From the NCBI GenBank assembly GCA_035366835.1, contig DAOSIS010000015.1:1-64000 (forward strand): DNA of 64,000 nucleotides, in the 5' to 3' direction. Position numbers and translations under genes: made by a program. Positions within the stretch are counted from its first letter, which is position 1, and every line of letters begins with the position of its first letter. This stretch comes from UBA6109 sp035366835 (GTDB lineage Bacteria; Desulfobacterota; Syntrophia; Syntrophales; UBA6109). Under the pieces are notes generated by a model. It worked only from the letters and a program-made list of their open reading frames with translations, searched no databases and was not told where the DNA came from. This document shows positions 26,758 to 36,397 of the stretch, piece after piece.

Positions 26758-27878
26758 GTCTTCTGTTCACGCCAGCGAGAATCGCAAACCTGGAATTGCC
26801 GAACCGCTTCGTACGATCGGCCACGAACGACCGTTTTACCGAGGGGAGCGGTTTTATCACCGATCGGAAGGTCGCCCTGTACTCGGAGCTGGCCGCAGGA
26901 GGCATCGGCCTTATCATCAGTTCGGTCACCTCGGTGCACCCGATGGGAAAGCACACGGTTTCGCAGATGTCCGTAGCGGGGGATGAATACATCCCTCGTC
27001 TGAAGAAGCTGACCGGGGCGGTGCACGGGAAAGGGGCGAAGATCGCCATCCAGCTGGGCCACGCCGGCAGGGAGGCGGCCGCGTACTGGAATACCGTGAA
27101 CGAGAGATCCCTCGCCCCCTCCGCGGCCGAAGGAGATCCCTATTTCAGGGGAGAATCACGCGCCATGACCGAAGCGGAGATCTGGGAAGTGATCGAAGCC
27201 TATGGGGATGGGGCCCGGAGGGCGCGGGAAGCCGGATTCGACGCCGTTCAGGTTCATGCGGCCCACATGTTCCTTCTCCCCCAGTTCCTCTCACCGCAAA
27301 CGAACCGGCGGAGCGACCGGTGGGGCGGGTCATTGGGAAACCGCCTCCGCATCCACCGGGAGATCTACCGGGCCATGCGGAAAACAACGGGAAAGGACTA
27401 TCCCCTCTTCGTGAAGCTCGGCGTCCAGGACGGATTCGCCGGCGGCCTGGCGTTCGACGAAGGGCTCCGCGCCGCCGTGGAGCTCGCGCAACTCGGCTAT
27501 GAGGCCCTGGAAATCAGCCAGGGCCTGAGGGGGACCCCCTATCAGGAGACGGAATTCCGGACCGGAATCGACCGGCGCGAAAAAGAGGCGTACTTCCGCG
27601 GATGGGCGGCAGAGGTGAAGAAGAACGTGACCGTCCCGGTGATCATGGTGGGAGGACTGCGGACGTTCGAGCTCATGGAAGAGGTCGTCCGGAACGGGGA
27701 AGCCGATTTCGTCTCGCTCTGCCGTCCACTCATCCGGGAACCCGGCATCGTCAACGAGTGGAAGCGTGGGAGCCGCCGCCGGGCGGCCTGCATATCCTGC
27801 AACAAATGCCTGGAAGCGAATCGCAGGGGAGAGGCGCTGGTCTGCATTTTCAACCGACGTGCCGATGAACAAGCCTGA
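26754..27878 (+). CDS. NADH:flavin oxidoreductase (old yellow enzyme family)
   Basis: A 374-residue FMN-dependent TIM-barrel reductase likely acting on activated C=C bonds. It shows LFTPARIANLELPNRFVRSA, IQLGHAGREA, FDAVQVHAAHMFLLPQFLSP and VPVIMVGGLRTFELMEEV, all typical of the OYE family. Near the C terminus CxxCxxC followed eleven residues later by another Cys resembles the 4Fe-4S ligand pattern of 2,4-dienoyl-CoA reductase, although the FAD/NAD domain of that enzyme is absent. The gene overlaps the next by 14 nt. Confidence 0.87.
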   Translation: MSLLFTPARIANLELPNRFVRSATNDRFTEGSGFITDRKVALYSELAAGGIGLIISSVTSVHPMGKHTVSQMSVAGDEYIPRLKKLTGAVHGKGAKIAIQLGHAGREAAAYWNTVNERSLAPSAAEGDPYFRGESRAMTEAEIWEVIEAYGDGARRAREAGFDAVQVHAAHMFLLPQFLSPQTNRRSDRWGGSLGNRLRIHREIYRAMRKTTGKDYPLFVKLGVQDGFAGGLAFDEGLRAAVELAQLGYEALEISQGLRGTPYQETEFRTGIDRREKEAYFRGWAAEVKKNVTVPVIMVGGLRTFELMEEVVRNGEADFVSLCRPLIREPGIVNEWKRGSRRRAACISCNKCLEANRRGEALVCIFNRRADEQA

Positions 27879-28464
27879 CCTTCCGATGCCTGCGGCCCGC
27901 GAGAAAGGCGTCCCGCCGGCTGAAGCCGGGCGGGGTCATGCCTTCCGGCCTCGGTCCCTCGCCGCGGCCCTCGCCGGGTTGCTGATCCTTATCGGCGCAC
28001 CGGTCCCCCGCGCGGAGGCGGACGGCGCCGTTTCCGTCCGAGGGCGCGTCTTTTCCGCGGAGGTCGCCCGGACGCCCCAGGAGAAGGCGAAAGGCCTCAT
28101 GTTCCGGAAGGCGCTCGCCCGGGACGCCTGCATGTTCTTCCTCTACGATGAAGATTCCCATCACGCCATCTGGATGAAAAACTGTTTCCTTCCGCTCGAC
28201 GTCGTCTGGGTGGACGGGGAAGGGCGGGTCGTGGAGGTGGCGGAGAACGTTCCACCGTGTGCGGCGGCCGCAGAGGCTTGCCCGTCGTACGGGGGGAAGG
28301 TCCTGTCGCGGCATTTCGTCGAATTCCCCGCCGGCACCGTCGCCGCGGTGGGAGTCCTGCCGGGAGAAGAAATCGGATGGGACCTGTCCGTGGCCGGGGA
28401 GGGGAGATGGATCAACACCCCCGACGACGGGATCCCCCCGTCATTCCTTCCCGCAGCACCCTGA
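27865..28464 (+). CDS. Exported DUF192 protein
   Basis: A 199-residue protein with a Pro-rich N terminus, a hydrophobic export segment (about 33-46) and a C-terminal DUF192 domain. Family landmarks are TPQEKAKGLMFRKALARD, CMFFLYDEDSHHAIWMKN, FLPLDVVWVD and the closing RHFVEFPAGTVAAVGVLPGE. The function of DUF192 is unknown; the domain is usually extracytoplasmic. It starts within the last codons of the OYE gene. Confidence 0.85.
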   Translation: MNKPDLPMPAAREKGVPPAEAGRGHAFRPRSLAAALAGLLILIGAPVPRAEADGAVSVRGRVFSAEVARTPQEKAKGLMFRKALARDACMFFLYDEDSHHAIWMKNCFLPLDVVWVDGEGRVVEVAENVPPCAAAAEACPSYGGKVLSRHFVEFPAGTVAAVGVLPGEEIGWDLSVAGEGRWINTPDDGIPPSFLPAAP

Positions 28465-28644
28465 CGGCGCGGCGGCGGAGGAGCCCGGGCCGCGCCGGCC
28501 TGCCCCGGCCGTCAGATTGTTTCCGAAGCCCGCGCGCACGCATTCCCGATCCTGTCCGGCCCGTTTTTCCGGAACACCTCTTCATAAAAACCCGGCGCGG
28601 GTTTCAGGGCAAGGGCCTGTCAATATCCTCTTCGCGTGGGAAGA

Positions 28645-30444
28645 TCATGTTGGGCAAGCCCGGCCCGCGTTTCGGTTCTTTTTCTTCCGGCGTTCCCGCC
28701 TTCCGTCGCCCGTCGCCAGGTCCTTCTGGCGCTGCTTCCCCCGGGCCGTCTTTTCCACGAAAAGCCTCCTGCCGCTGAAGGGGTCGACGCCCGTCCGGTA
28801 CATGACGGTGGACCAGGTGGAGGGGGTCGGCGTGAAGATCTGGACCTGTTCGGGCACCAGGTGCAGTTCGCGCCGCGCGAATTCCCCGAGCCTTTGCATG
28901 TCCTCGTCGGTGCAGCCGGGATGGGCCGCGAGCAGGTAATAGGTGAGGAACTGTTTCTTCCCCGCCTTCCGGCTCAGGCGGTCGAAGGCCTCCTTGAAGT
29001 CCGCGAGGTGCCGGCGGCCGGCCTTGCCCATGACGTCGAGGACGCCCTGCTCGGAGTGTTCCGGGGCCAGCTTCAACTGGCCCGAGACGTGGTGGGCCGC
29101 GAGCTCTCCCAGGTAGGCGAGACCGGACCGGCGGTCGTCGAGGACGAGGTCGTGGCGGACGCCGGAAGAGACGAAGACATGGCGCACCCCCGGGAGGGCG
29201 CGCAGTTTCCGGAGCAGCCGCATCTGCCGGCCGTGGTCGTGCTCGAGCGACGGGCACGGTTCCGGGAAGAGGCAGCGGCGGTCCCGGCAGGCGCCGGACC
29301 GCTCCATCTTTCCGCAGGACAGTCCGTACATGTTGGCCGTGGGCCCGCCGACGTCCGATATGACGCCCCGGAAGCCCGCCGACGCGGCCAGGCGGCCCGC
29401 CTCGCGGAGGAGGGAGGCCTCCGAACGCGACAGGACGCGGCGTCCCTGGTGGAGCGCCACGGCACAGAAGCGGCACTCTCCGGCGCAGCCGCGATGCGAG
29501 GCCAGCGAGAAGCGGATGGTGTCCTGCGCGCGGACCGCGCCGCGCTGGGCGTCGAGGGGATGGACCTCCCTCGAAAAAGGAAGTTCGCAGACCTCATCGA
29601 GCCCGGCTTCCGAAAGATGCGGCTGCGGCGGATTGTGGACGAGCCAGCGTCCGTCCTGGCGCTGGCACAGTCGCTGCGCGGTAGGCGGGTCCTGGTTCTC
29701 GCAGAAGACGCGGAACATCCGGATGAAGGCGTCGGGATCGGCCCTGACTTCGGCCAGGGAGGGGAGCGCGATGCAGCCGTCGGGAGGCGAAGCCGCCAGA
29801 TGGCACAGGCCGCGGACGTCCCGCCAGTCGCGTCCGTCGCGCAGGCGGGCGGCGATCTCCAGCACGGCCCTCTCCCCCATGCCGTAGACCAGCGTGTCCG
29901 CCTTGGCGTCGGCGAGGATCGAACCGCGGATGGTGTCGGTCCAGTAGTCGTAATGCGCGACCCGCCGCAGGCTCGCCTCGATGCCGCCCAGGACGATCGG
30001 TTTCGTGCGCTTGAAGCGCGAACGGATCAGGTTGGTGTAGGCGATGACTGCGCGGTCGGGACGCCGGTCGTTCAGGCCGCCGGGCGTGAAATCGTCGGTC
30101 CGGCGCGGTTTCCCGAGGGCGGTGTAGTTGGCGACCATGGAATCGACGCTGCCGCCGGAGACGCCCCAGAAGAGCGCGGGTTCGCCGAGACGCTCGATGT
30201 CGGTCCCCGACCGGACGTCGGGCTGGGCGAGGACGCCGACGCGGCAGCCGGCCTTTTCCAGCAGGCGTCCGATGGCGGCCGCACCGATGAAGGGGCTGTC
30301 GACGTAGGCGTCCCCCGTGACGAGAATCACGTCGAGGCGATCCCAGCCGCGGGCGGACATCTCCTCGCGCGTGGCGGGCAGGAAATCGGCATCCCGGGTC
30401 CGGCCGGACGGGAGGGATGTCCGGCGGCCGCCGCGGCGGGTCAT
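28645..30444 (-). CDS. YgiQ family radical SAM protein
   Basis: A 599-residue radical SAM protein of unknown substrate. The N terminus (WDRLDVILVTGDAYVDSPFI) forms the B12-binding-like domain of the family, KPIVLGGIEASLRRVAHYDY follows, and the cluster motif is CAGECRFC with AVALHQGRRVLSRS directly after. The C-terminal VPEQVQIFTPTPSTWSTVMY and a Lys/Arg tail close it. Size and motifs fit YgiQ well. Its start overlaps the stop of the GGDEF gene by 4 nt. Confidence 0.9.
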   Translation of the reverse strand: MTRRGGRRTSLPSGRTRDADFLPATREEMSARGWDRLDVILVTGDAYVDSPFIGAAAIGRLLEKAGCRVGVLAQPDVRSGTDIERLGEPALFWGVSGGSVDSMVANYTALGKPRRTDDFTPGGLNDRRPDRAVIAYTNLIRSRFKRTKPIVLGGIEASLRRVAHYDYWTDTIRGSILADAKADTLVYGMGERAVLEIAARLRDGRDWRDVRGLCHLAASPPDGCIALPSLAEVRADPDAFIRMFRVFCENQDPPTAQRLCQRQDGRWLVHNPPQPHLSEAGLDEVCELPFSREVHPLDAQRGAVRAQDTIRFSLASHRGCAGECRFCAVALHQGRRVLSRSEASLLREAGRLAASAGFRGVISDVGGPTANMYGLSCGKMERSGACRDRRCLFPEPCPSLEHDHGRQMRLLRKLRALPGVRHVFVSSGVRHDLVLDDRRSGLAYLGELAAHHVSGQLKLAPEHSEQGVLDVMGKAGRRHLADFKEAFDRLSRKAGKKQFLTYYLLAAHPGCTDEDMQRLGEFARRELHLVPEQVQIFTPTPSTWSTVMYRTGVDPFSGRRLFVEKTARGKQRQKDLATGDGRRERRKKKNRNAGRACPT

Positions 30445-31901
30445 GATTGCGAAGGGGGAAGGTCTCCCGGCGAAAAGCCGGCATCGCAGATTTCCCCGTA
30501 AAGGCGGTAGGTGTTGCGGCCCATCTTCTTGGCCTCGTACATGGCGATGTCGGCCTTCTTCACGAGCGTGTCCACGTCCCTTCCGTCGAGGGGATACAGG
30601 GCCATGCCCACGCTGGTCGTCACCATGAGATCCCGGCCTTCCAGCCGGAAGGGCTGCTGAAAGGCCTGGATGATCTTCCCACCGAGAACATGGAGGTCCT
30701 CCAGCGCGTTGATCTCGGGCAGGATCATCATGAATTCGTCGCCGCCCATCCGTGCGATGGTGTCGCTCTTGCGGACCAGCCCCGTCATCAGGGTAGCCGC
30801 CTCCTGCAGCAGGCGGTCTCCGAAGGTGTGGCCGAACGTGTCGTTGATCTCCTTGAACTTGTCGAGGTCGAGCATCGTGATGGCGACCTTCCGGCCCGAG
30901 CGGTTCGCCTGGGCCAGCGCCATGCCGAGACGGTCGTTGAAGAGATAGCGGTTCGGCAGACCCGTCAGATGGTCGTGGTAGGCCATGTGGAGGATCGTCT
31001 CCTCGGCCCGTTTGACCTCGGTGATGTCGTGGAGGAGCGCGATCGTCCCCTCGAACTTCATGCTGACATCGAGCATCTTCTTGAGAAGGACCTGGTAGAT
31101 GCGCCGCCCTTTCCGGCAGTCGAGCGCCTTCTCGAAACTCCGTTCCAGGGCATGGCTTTCGATTAGATCGTTCAACTCGCCGGCAAGCCAGGTCGGCGCG
31201 TCCTGAAGCGCCCGCCGTCCTCCGTAGTCGTCGTAGCCGGGCTTCTCGATTCCGAAGAAGGATTCGATCGCCGCATGATTGGCGTTTTCGATCCTCCCGT
31301 CCCCGTTGAGAAACAGTACGGGGTTGTGGATGCTTTCAAAGATCGTGATGTACTTGTTCTTTTCATTGGTGATGGCTCGGTTGGCTTCCTGCAGCTGCGC
31401 GACCGCGTCGAAGTCGGAAATGCTGAACCACTCCCGGAGAAACCCGAGTTCGAGCCGGTCGAAGAAGCGTTCGATGTACAGGAGGGAATAGCGTTCGCCG
31501 TCGGCGGGAAGGCCGGCCGCTTTCACCAGGTCCAGGTAGCTCTGCCGGTAATACTTCATCAGGCCCAGGAACATCTCGATCGTCACGCCGCGGGCGCGGT
31601 GGAGGCGGGCCTCACGGATGGCGAAGGTCGCCACGGTGTCGAGCGCGTAGTCCTCGTCCGGCCCCAGTTCGGGGACCGCCCCATTCCGCCCGAGCGATTC
31701 CCGCAGCGCGCCGGTGAGCCCGGCGATGGATATCCGCCAGTCCTCTTCGAGCGTGGACGTGTACTTGCTGTAGTCGCGCTGCCTCGCGTAGTCGAGGATC
31801 CGGCGCATCAGCCATTCCTCGCGGGAGCCGACCAGGCGGGACAGTTCTTCGGCGCGTTTCTTGTCGGAGTCTTCCATGACGTTTTCCGCGATCGGGTTCA
31901 A
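30441..31901 (-). CDS. Diguanylate cyclase with RsbRD-like and PAS domains
   Basis: A 486-residue soluble sensor predicted to make cyclic di-GMP. The N-terminal about 165 residues are all-helical and resemble RsbRD/globin-like sensor modules (MRRILDYARQRDYSKYTSTL, MKYYRQSYLDLVKAAG). A PAS domain (about 195-310, IFESIHNPVLFLNGDGRIEN) follows, then a GGDEF domain (about 320-475) with intact RMGGDEFMMILPE catalytic loop and an upstream RKSD product-inhibition site. There is no EAL domain. It overlaps ygiQ by 4 nt. Confidence 0.9.
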   Translation of the reverse strand: MNPIAENVMEDSDKKRAEELSRLVGSREEWLMRRILDYARQRDYSKYTSTLEEDWRISIAGLTGALRESLGRNGAVPELGPDEDYALDTVATFAIREARLHRARGVTIEMFLGLMKYYRQSYLDLVKAAGLPADGERYSLLYIERFFDRLELGFLREWFSISDFDAVAQLQEANRAITNEKNKYITIFESIHNPVLFLNGDGRIENANHAAIESFFGIEKPGYDDYGGRRALQDAPTWLAGELNDLIESHALERSFEKALDCRKGRRIYQVLLKKMLDVSMKFEGTIALLHDITEVKRAEETILHMAYHDHLTGLPNRYLFNDRLGMALAQANRSGRKVAITMLDLDKFKEINDTFGHTFGDRLLQEAATLMTGLVRKSDTIARMGGDEFMMILPEINALEDLHVLGGKIIQAFQQPFRLEGRDLMVTTSVGMALYPLDGRDVDTLVKKADIAMYEAKKMGRNTYRLYGEICDAGFSPGDLPPSQS

Positions 31902-31950
31902 AGGAGTCCGTACGAACGAACGGAGGCCCGGCAGACGGGGCCCGGTGAAG

Positions 31951-32790
31951 CTACAGGCGGATCTCCGTGTTCTGGGTCAAGGCAAAGCATTCCATTCTGC
32001 TTCCCTGCTGCGCGATTGTTCCCCGGCAGGAGGACACGATCTCGTCGATCTCATCGTCCGACCGGTCCTGGTTGTGATGGAACAATCCGAGTTGCCTGAC
32101 GTTGGCTTCCAGGGCCATGCGGAGCGTGTCCCTGTAGACGGAGTGCCCCCATCCTCTTGTCTTCCGATATTCGACTTCGTTGTATTCGGCGTCATGAATG
32201 AGAAGGTCCGCGTCCCGGGAGAATTCGAGGTAGTCCCGGAAATCGCGGCCGCCTTCGTGCCGGTAGGTCAATTCGTTGTCGGTCAGGAACACGAAGCTCC
32301 GGCCGTCTTCCTCGAACTTGTAGCCGATGCCCTGGTTCGGATGGCTCAGGTTGATCGGCGTCACGTTCAGGCCGTGGACGGAGAATCCGTCGTCGCAGTA
32401 GTCGTCGAATTTCAACTCGGCCCGGATGTCGTGGAAATTGACGGGAAAATTCGGCGGGGCCATGACGCGGGAAATCACGTCCCGGATGGAGGCCAGGGCG
32501 AACGGGCAGCCGTAGATGCGCATGTGCGTCTTCGGGAAGTAGATCGGTTTGAAGAAGGGAAATCCCATCAGGTGGTCCCAATGGGCGTGCGTGAAGATCA
32601 TCGTGTAGCGGCGCTTTCCCTCGCGGAGGAGGCTGTTGCCGAGCCGCCGCAGACCCGATCCGGCATCGACGATGACAACGTCGTCGTTCTTCGTTCGAAG
32701 TTCCAGGCAGGTCGTATCGCCGCCGTACTTGAGATATTCCCGTCCCGAGACCGGACTCGATCCGCGCGCTCCCCAGCAGCGAATGATCAT
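31951..32790 (-). CDS. MBL-fold metallo-hydrolase
   Basis: A 279-residue metallo-beta-lactamase-fold protein. The zinc motif is THAHWDHLMGFPFF (about 87-100), preceded by IVDAGSGLRRLG and followed by NLSHPNQGIGYKFEEDG, LTDNELTYRHEGG and LLIHDAEYNEVEY, which supply the other His and Asp ligands. The order matches PqqB/phnP-like or RNase Z-like small hydrolases without an RNA-binding arm. The substrate is unknown. It is next to a GGDEF gene, a frequent genomic pairing. Confidence 0.82.
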   Translation of the reverse strand: MIIRCWGARGSSPVSGREYLKYGGDTTCLELRTKNDDVVIVDAGSGLRRLGNSLLREGKRRYTMIFTHAHWDHLMGFPFFKPIYFPKTHMRIYGCPFALASIRDVISRVMAPPNFPVNFHDIRAELKFDDYCDDGFSVHGLNVTPINLSHPNQGIGYKFEEDGRSFVFLTDNELTYRHEGGRDFRDYLEFSRDADLLIHDAEYNEVEYRKTRGWGHSVYRDTLRMALEANVRQLGLFHHNQDRSDDEIDEIVSSCRGTIAQQGSRMECFALTQNTEIRL

Positions 32791-33113
32791 CCCTGCCCTC
32801 CGTTGTCGACGCCGACTCCAAGGCCGTCAGGCCGGCCCATATAACCATATTTATATTGACAATTCAAGCGATGGTTGCCGCCGGAAAGGGGCGCAGGCGG
32901 CGGAGTCGCATAGCAGGAAACCGGATCGCATTGCAACCGGATATGTCGTTTCCGGCTGCGGATTCCGGAACGGCCGTTTCATCCTTTGCCAGGCGGCGTT
33001 TGAGGGAATTCCGCGATTGCCCGGCAGTTCGATGTGGGATATGATATCCACAGATTGCGCGCTCTTTGAGCCCATCCGGAGATTCCAATGCACGGCTTCA
33101 CAGGAGGAGAGAG
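32791..33113. other. Divergent intergenic region between MBL hydrolase and copZ
   Basis: The left part is AT-rich; on the minus strand TTGAAT (32867-32862) and TTATAT (32844-32839) with a 17-bp spacer could be a weak promoter for the MBL gene. A short palindrome GGATAT-G-ATATCC at 33037-33049 precedes copZ and could bind a copper-responsive regulator. No gene is visible. Confidence 0.35.
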
Positions 33114-33311
33114 ATGAAAACGATCAGGATCAAGGGGATGACCTGCCGGCACTGCGTCATGGCCGTGACGAAGGCCCTGAGCAGCATCGACGGCGTCAAG
33201 GATGTGCGTGTGGACCTGGAAAAGGGGGAAGCCTCCTTCGAGGAGGAGCGGCCGGTCGACATGGAGACGGTGCGGCAGAAGATCGTCAAGGCGGGATATG
33301 AAATCGGCTGA
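33114..33311 (+). CDS. copZ: CopZ-like copper chaperone (HMA domain)
   Basis: A 65-residue single HMA-domain protein expected to bind Cu(I) and hand it to the ATPase encoded next. The metal site is GMTCRHC (Cys10 and Cys13), followed by the expected beta-alpha-beta pattern ending KAGYEIG. AGGAGG lies close to the ATG at 33114. Its 3' end overlaps copA by 14 nt, so the chaperone and pump are translationally linked. Confidence 0.92.
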   Translation: MKTIRIKGMTCRHCVMAVTKALSSIDGVKDVRVDLEKGEASFEEERPVDMETVRQKIVKAGYEIG

Positions 33312-35565
33312 GGACGGGGAAGAGAAGACGACGGTGTCGGTCGGCGGCATGACCTGTGCCGCCTGTGTCCGGCGGGTCGAGACGGCGATCAAGGAGCTCC
33401 CGGGCGTGAGGGATGCGGCCGTCAATCTCGCCACGGCCAGGGCGACCGTCCGGCACGGCGCCGACTGGGCGGGGCTGCCGGAACTGCGCAGGGCCATCGA
33501 GGATCAGGGCTACACCTTCCTCGGCGTCCCGCGCGACGACGAGGCCGATCCGATCACGGCGCTGAGGGAACGCGAGATCCGCGAACTTCGCACGCGCCTC
33601 GCCGTCGGCGCCGTCCTCTCCGTCGTCGTCTTTCTCGGCTCCATGCAGCACTGGTTTCCCCTTCTGCACGGCCTGCCGCGCGGGATCGTCCTCTACGCGA
33701 TGTTCGTCCTGACCTTCCCCGTCGTCTTCTGGGTGGGCGATCGCTTCATCGTCGGGGCGCTCAAGGCCGCACGGCAGCATACGACCGACATGAACACCCT
33801 CGTGGCGGTGGGAGCGCTGTCCGCTTATCTGTATTCGGCGGCCGCCACGTTTTTCCCCTCCTTCTTCTCCGCGGCCGGCGTCGCGCCGCACGTCTATTAC
33901 GACGGCGCAGCAATCATCGTGACGCTGATCGTTCTCGGCAGGCTTCTGGAAGCGAAGGCGAAGGGAAGGACGTCGCTGGCGATCCGCAAGCTGCTGGATC
34001 TGACGCCGAAGACGGCCCGCGTCATGCGGGACGGCGTCGAGACGGAACTCCCCATCGAGGGCGTGCTCACGGAGGACCTGGTGGTCGTCCGGCCGGGCGA
34101 GCGCATTCCGACCGATGGCGTCGTGGTCGCCGGCGCTTCCAACGTCGACGAGTCCATGCTGACGGGCGAGAGCATGCCGGTGCCGAAAGAGCAAGGGGCG
34201 CAGGTCTTCGCGGCGACGATCAATCTGAACGGGACGGTCACCTTCCGCGCCACCCGCGTCGGGACGGAAACGGCCCTGGCGCAGATCGTGCGGATGGTCT
34301 CGGATGCCCAGGGATCGAAGGCGCCGATCCAGCGCATCGCCGACCGCGTCGCGTCCGTTTTCGTGCCCGCGGTCTTCGCGATCGGGGCGGTCACCTTCGC
34401 CGTCTGGTATTTCGCCCTTCCGGAGCCGTCCTTCAGCCGGGCCCTCCTGAATTTCGTCTCCGTCCTCGTCATCGCGTGCCCCTGCGCCCTCGGCCTTGCG
34501 ACGCCGACGGCGGTCATGGTCGGCACGGGGCTCGGCGCCGATCACGGCATCCTGATCCGCGACGCGGAGAGCCTCGAGAACGCCTACAAGCTCACCACGG
34601 TGGTGTTCGACAAGACGGGGACGCTGACGAGGGGGAAGCCGGAGGTCACGGACGTCGTGCCCGTCCCGGGCGTCTCGGATCGGGAACTCCTGCAGACCGC
34701 GCTGTGCATCGAGAGCGCTTCGGAGCATCCCCTGGCGCGGGCCGTCATGGCGCGGGCCGCGAAGGAGGGCCTGGCGCCTGAACCGACGGAGGGGTTTGAG
34801 GCCCTTTCCGGGTTCGGTGCGAGGGCGCGCATCGGCGGGAAGGACTGCATGCTGGGGAACCGGCCGCTGATGGAGAGGAAGGAGGTGGCGTTCGACGAAC
34901 TGGCAGCCGCCTGCGAACGCCTGAGCGGGGAGGGGAAGACCTGCGTCTTCGTGGCGCTGGAGAAGAGGGCGCTCGGCGTGATCGGCATCGCCGACACGCC
35001 CAGGGAATCGGCGGCCGCGGCGGTCGCGGCCCTCAGGGAGATGGGGCTGCAGGTCGCCATGATCACGGGGGACACGGCGGGAACGGGGAGGGCGGTGGCG
35101 GGGGCCGTCGGAATCGACCGCGTCCTGGCCGAGGTGCTTCCCGCGGGCAAGGCGGACGAAATCCGCCGTCTGCGCGAGAAGGGGGAGGTGGTCGCCATGG
35201 TGGGCGACGGCATCAACGATGCGCCGGCGCTGGCGGCGGCGGACATCGGGATCGCCGTCGGCGCCGGTACGGACATCGCCATCGAGGCCAGCGACATCAC
35301 CCTGATGCGGGACGACCTCCGGACCGTACCGCACGCGATTCTTCTGTCGGCGGAAACGATGAAAGTGATCCGCCAGAACCTGTTCTGGGCGTTCGTCTAC
35401 AACGTCGTCGGCATTCCCATCGCCGCCGGCGTCCTGTACCCCTTTTTCGGGATCCTCCTCAATCCGGAGTTTGCCGCTGCCGCGATGGCCATGAGTTCCG
35501 TCTCCGTCGTGAGCAACTCGCTGCGCCTGCGCAGGGTCTGGAAGAGGAAGATGGGCCGGGCCTGA
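33298..35565 (+). CDS. copA: Cu(I)-translocating P1B-type ATPase
   Basis: Copper-exporting inner-membrane ATPase of 755 residues. One N-terminal HMA domain carries GGMTCAACVRRVE. The actuator has TGESMPV, the transmembrane metal site is ACPCALGLATPTA, the phosphorylation site DKTGTLTRGKPEVTD, the nucleotide domain SEHPLARAV, and the hinge GDGINDAPALAAADIGIAV. The last helices contain YNVVGIPIAAGVLYP and MSSVSVVSNSLRLRR, typical Cu(I) ligands of the P1B-1 group. The ATG at 33298 is inside the end of copZ. Confidence 0.95.
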   Translation: MKSAEDGEEKTTVSVGGMTCAACVRRVETAIKELPGVRDAAVNLATARATVRHGADWAGLPELRRAIEDQGYTFLGVPRDDEADPITALREREIRELRTRLAVGAVLSVVVFLGSMQHWFPLLHGLPRGIVLYAMFVLTFPVVFWVGDRFIVGALKAARQHTTDMNTLVAVGALSAYLYSAAATFFPSFFSAAGVAPHVYYDGAAIIVTLIVLGRLLEAKAKGRTSLAIRKLLDLTPKTARVMRDGVETELPIEGVLTEDLVVVRPGERIPTDGVVVAGASNVDESMLTGESMPVPKEQGAQVFAATINLNGTVTFRATRVGTETALAQIVRMVSDAQGSKAPIQRIADRVASVFVPAVFAIGAVTFAVWYFALPEPSFSRALLNFVSVLVIACPCALGLATPTAVMVGTGLGADHGILIRDAESLENAYKLTTVVFDKTGTLTRGKPEVTDVVPVPGVSDRELLQTALCIESASEHPLARAVMARAAKEGLAPEPTEGFEALSGFGARARIGGKDCMLGNRPLMERKEVAFDELAAACERLSGEGKTCVFVALEKRALGVIGIADTPRESAAAAVAALREMGLQVAMITGDTAGTGRAVAGAVGIDRVLAEVLPAGKADEIRRLREKGEVVAMVGDGINDAPALAAADIGIAVGAGTDIAIEASDITLMRDDLRTVPHAILLSAETMKVIRQNLFWAFVYNVVGIPIAAGVLYPFFGILLNPEFAAAAMAMSSVSVVSNSLRLRRVWKRKMGRA

Positions 35566-35576
35566 ACCGAAGTTGC

Positions 35577-35613
35577 AGACTGTTGAAAAACGCCCGTCTG
35601 CCGCGTTTCCCCC
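35577..35613. repeat. Half copy of the MITE-like terminal repeat
   Basis: The bases GACTGTTGAAAAACGCCCG and the following CTGCCGCGTTTCCCCC match the reverse complement of the right end of the 22453-22593 element with about four differences in 35. It lies just after copA and before the Hrb gene. Confidence 0.55.
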
Positions 35614-35680
35614 ATCCTTCGCCATTCGACGTACGTCTTGCGTACGCCTCACGGCTCAGGATTTCGGAGCCTGCATTCTG

Positions 35681-36373
35681 TCATTTTTCCGGTTCGAACT
35701 TGCCCTTCTCCGCCCCGCACACCGGGCATATCCAGCCGTCGGGGAGCCTTTCGAAGGGTGTCCCGGGCGAAATGCCCGCATCGGGGTCTCCCTTTTCCGG
35801 GTCGTAGACGTAGCCGCAGACCGTGCAGACGGACCGCTTCGCCTTCACGGGCGGTGCGTCCTTCGGTTCGTCCTTGATGAAGGTCGGGGCGTTCTTCGGC
35901 GACTTGCCGCCCTTGACCTCGTGATAGAAGGCGTAGGTCATCGGCTCCGCTTCGCTCAACACCCCGCAGTCGGCGACCTTGCCGATGAAGACGGTGTGCG
36001 TTGCGCAGTCCGTCTCGCCGATCACTTCCGCCTCGACATAGGCCACGGAAAAATCGGTCACGATCGGGGCGCCCGTCACACCGGTCCGGTAGCCGATGTC
36101 GGCGAACTTGTCGATGTCCCGGCCTCCCTTGAAACCGAAGCGGCCGATGAAGGTCATGGGCGTATCCTTCGACAGGACCGACACCGAGAACACACGACTA
36201 TCCCGCACGTAGTCGTGGGTGAGGTTCTGCTTGTTGAGGCTGATGGCGATCGTAGCGGGGTCCGACGAAACCTGGAAGACGCTGTTCGCGATCTGGCCGT
36301 TGAGACGCTCTCCGCTGCGGGAACTGACGATGTAGAGGCCGTAGCTGAGCTTGCGGAATGCCCTGGTGTTCAT
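35681..36373 (-). CDS. Flavin reductase-rubredoxin fusion (Hrb type)
   Basis: A 230-residue protein with an FMN-binding flavin reductase domain (about 1-155; LSYGLYIVSSRSGERLNGQ, IGRFGFKGGRDIDKF) and a C-terminal rubredoxin domain (about 180-230) with both Cys pairs, CTVCGY and CPVCG. This architecture is the high-molecular-weight rubredoxin that passes electrons from NADH to flavodiiron proteins in anaerobes during oxygen or NO detoxification. The partner oxidase is not in the window. Confidence 0.9.
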   Translation of the reverse strand: MNTRAFRKLSYGLYIVSSRSGERLNGQIANSVFQVSSDPATIAISLNKQNLTHDYVRDSRVFSVSVLSKDTPMTFIGRFGFKGGRDIDKFADIGYRTGVTGAPIVTDFSVAYVEAEVIGETDCATHTVFIGKVADCGVLSEAEPMTYAFYHEVKGGKSPKNAPTFIKDEPKDAPPVKAKRSVCTVCGYVYDPEKGDPDAGISPGTPFERLPDGWICPVCGAEKGKFEPEK

Positions 36374-36397
36374 GGAATTCTCCTTTGCATGGACTTC

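Noticed and set aside
33286..35652. A 788-codon open frame antisense to copA
   Set aside because: Low-complexity Arg/Asp/His-rich translation with no domain; copA on the plus strand carries all P-type ATPase motifs.
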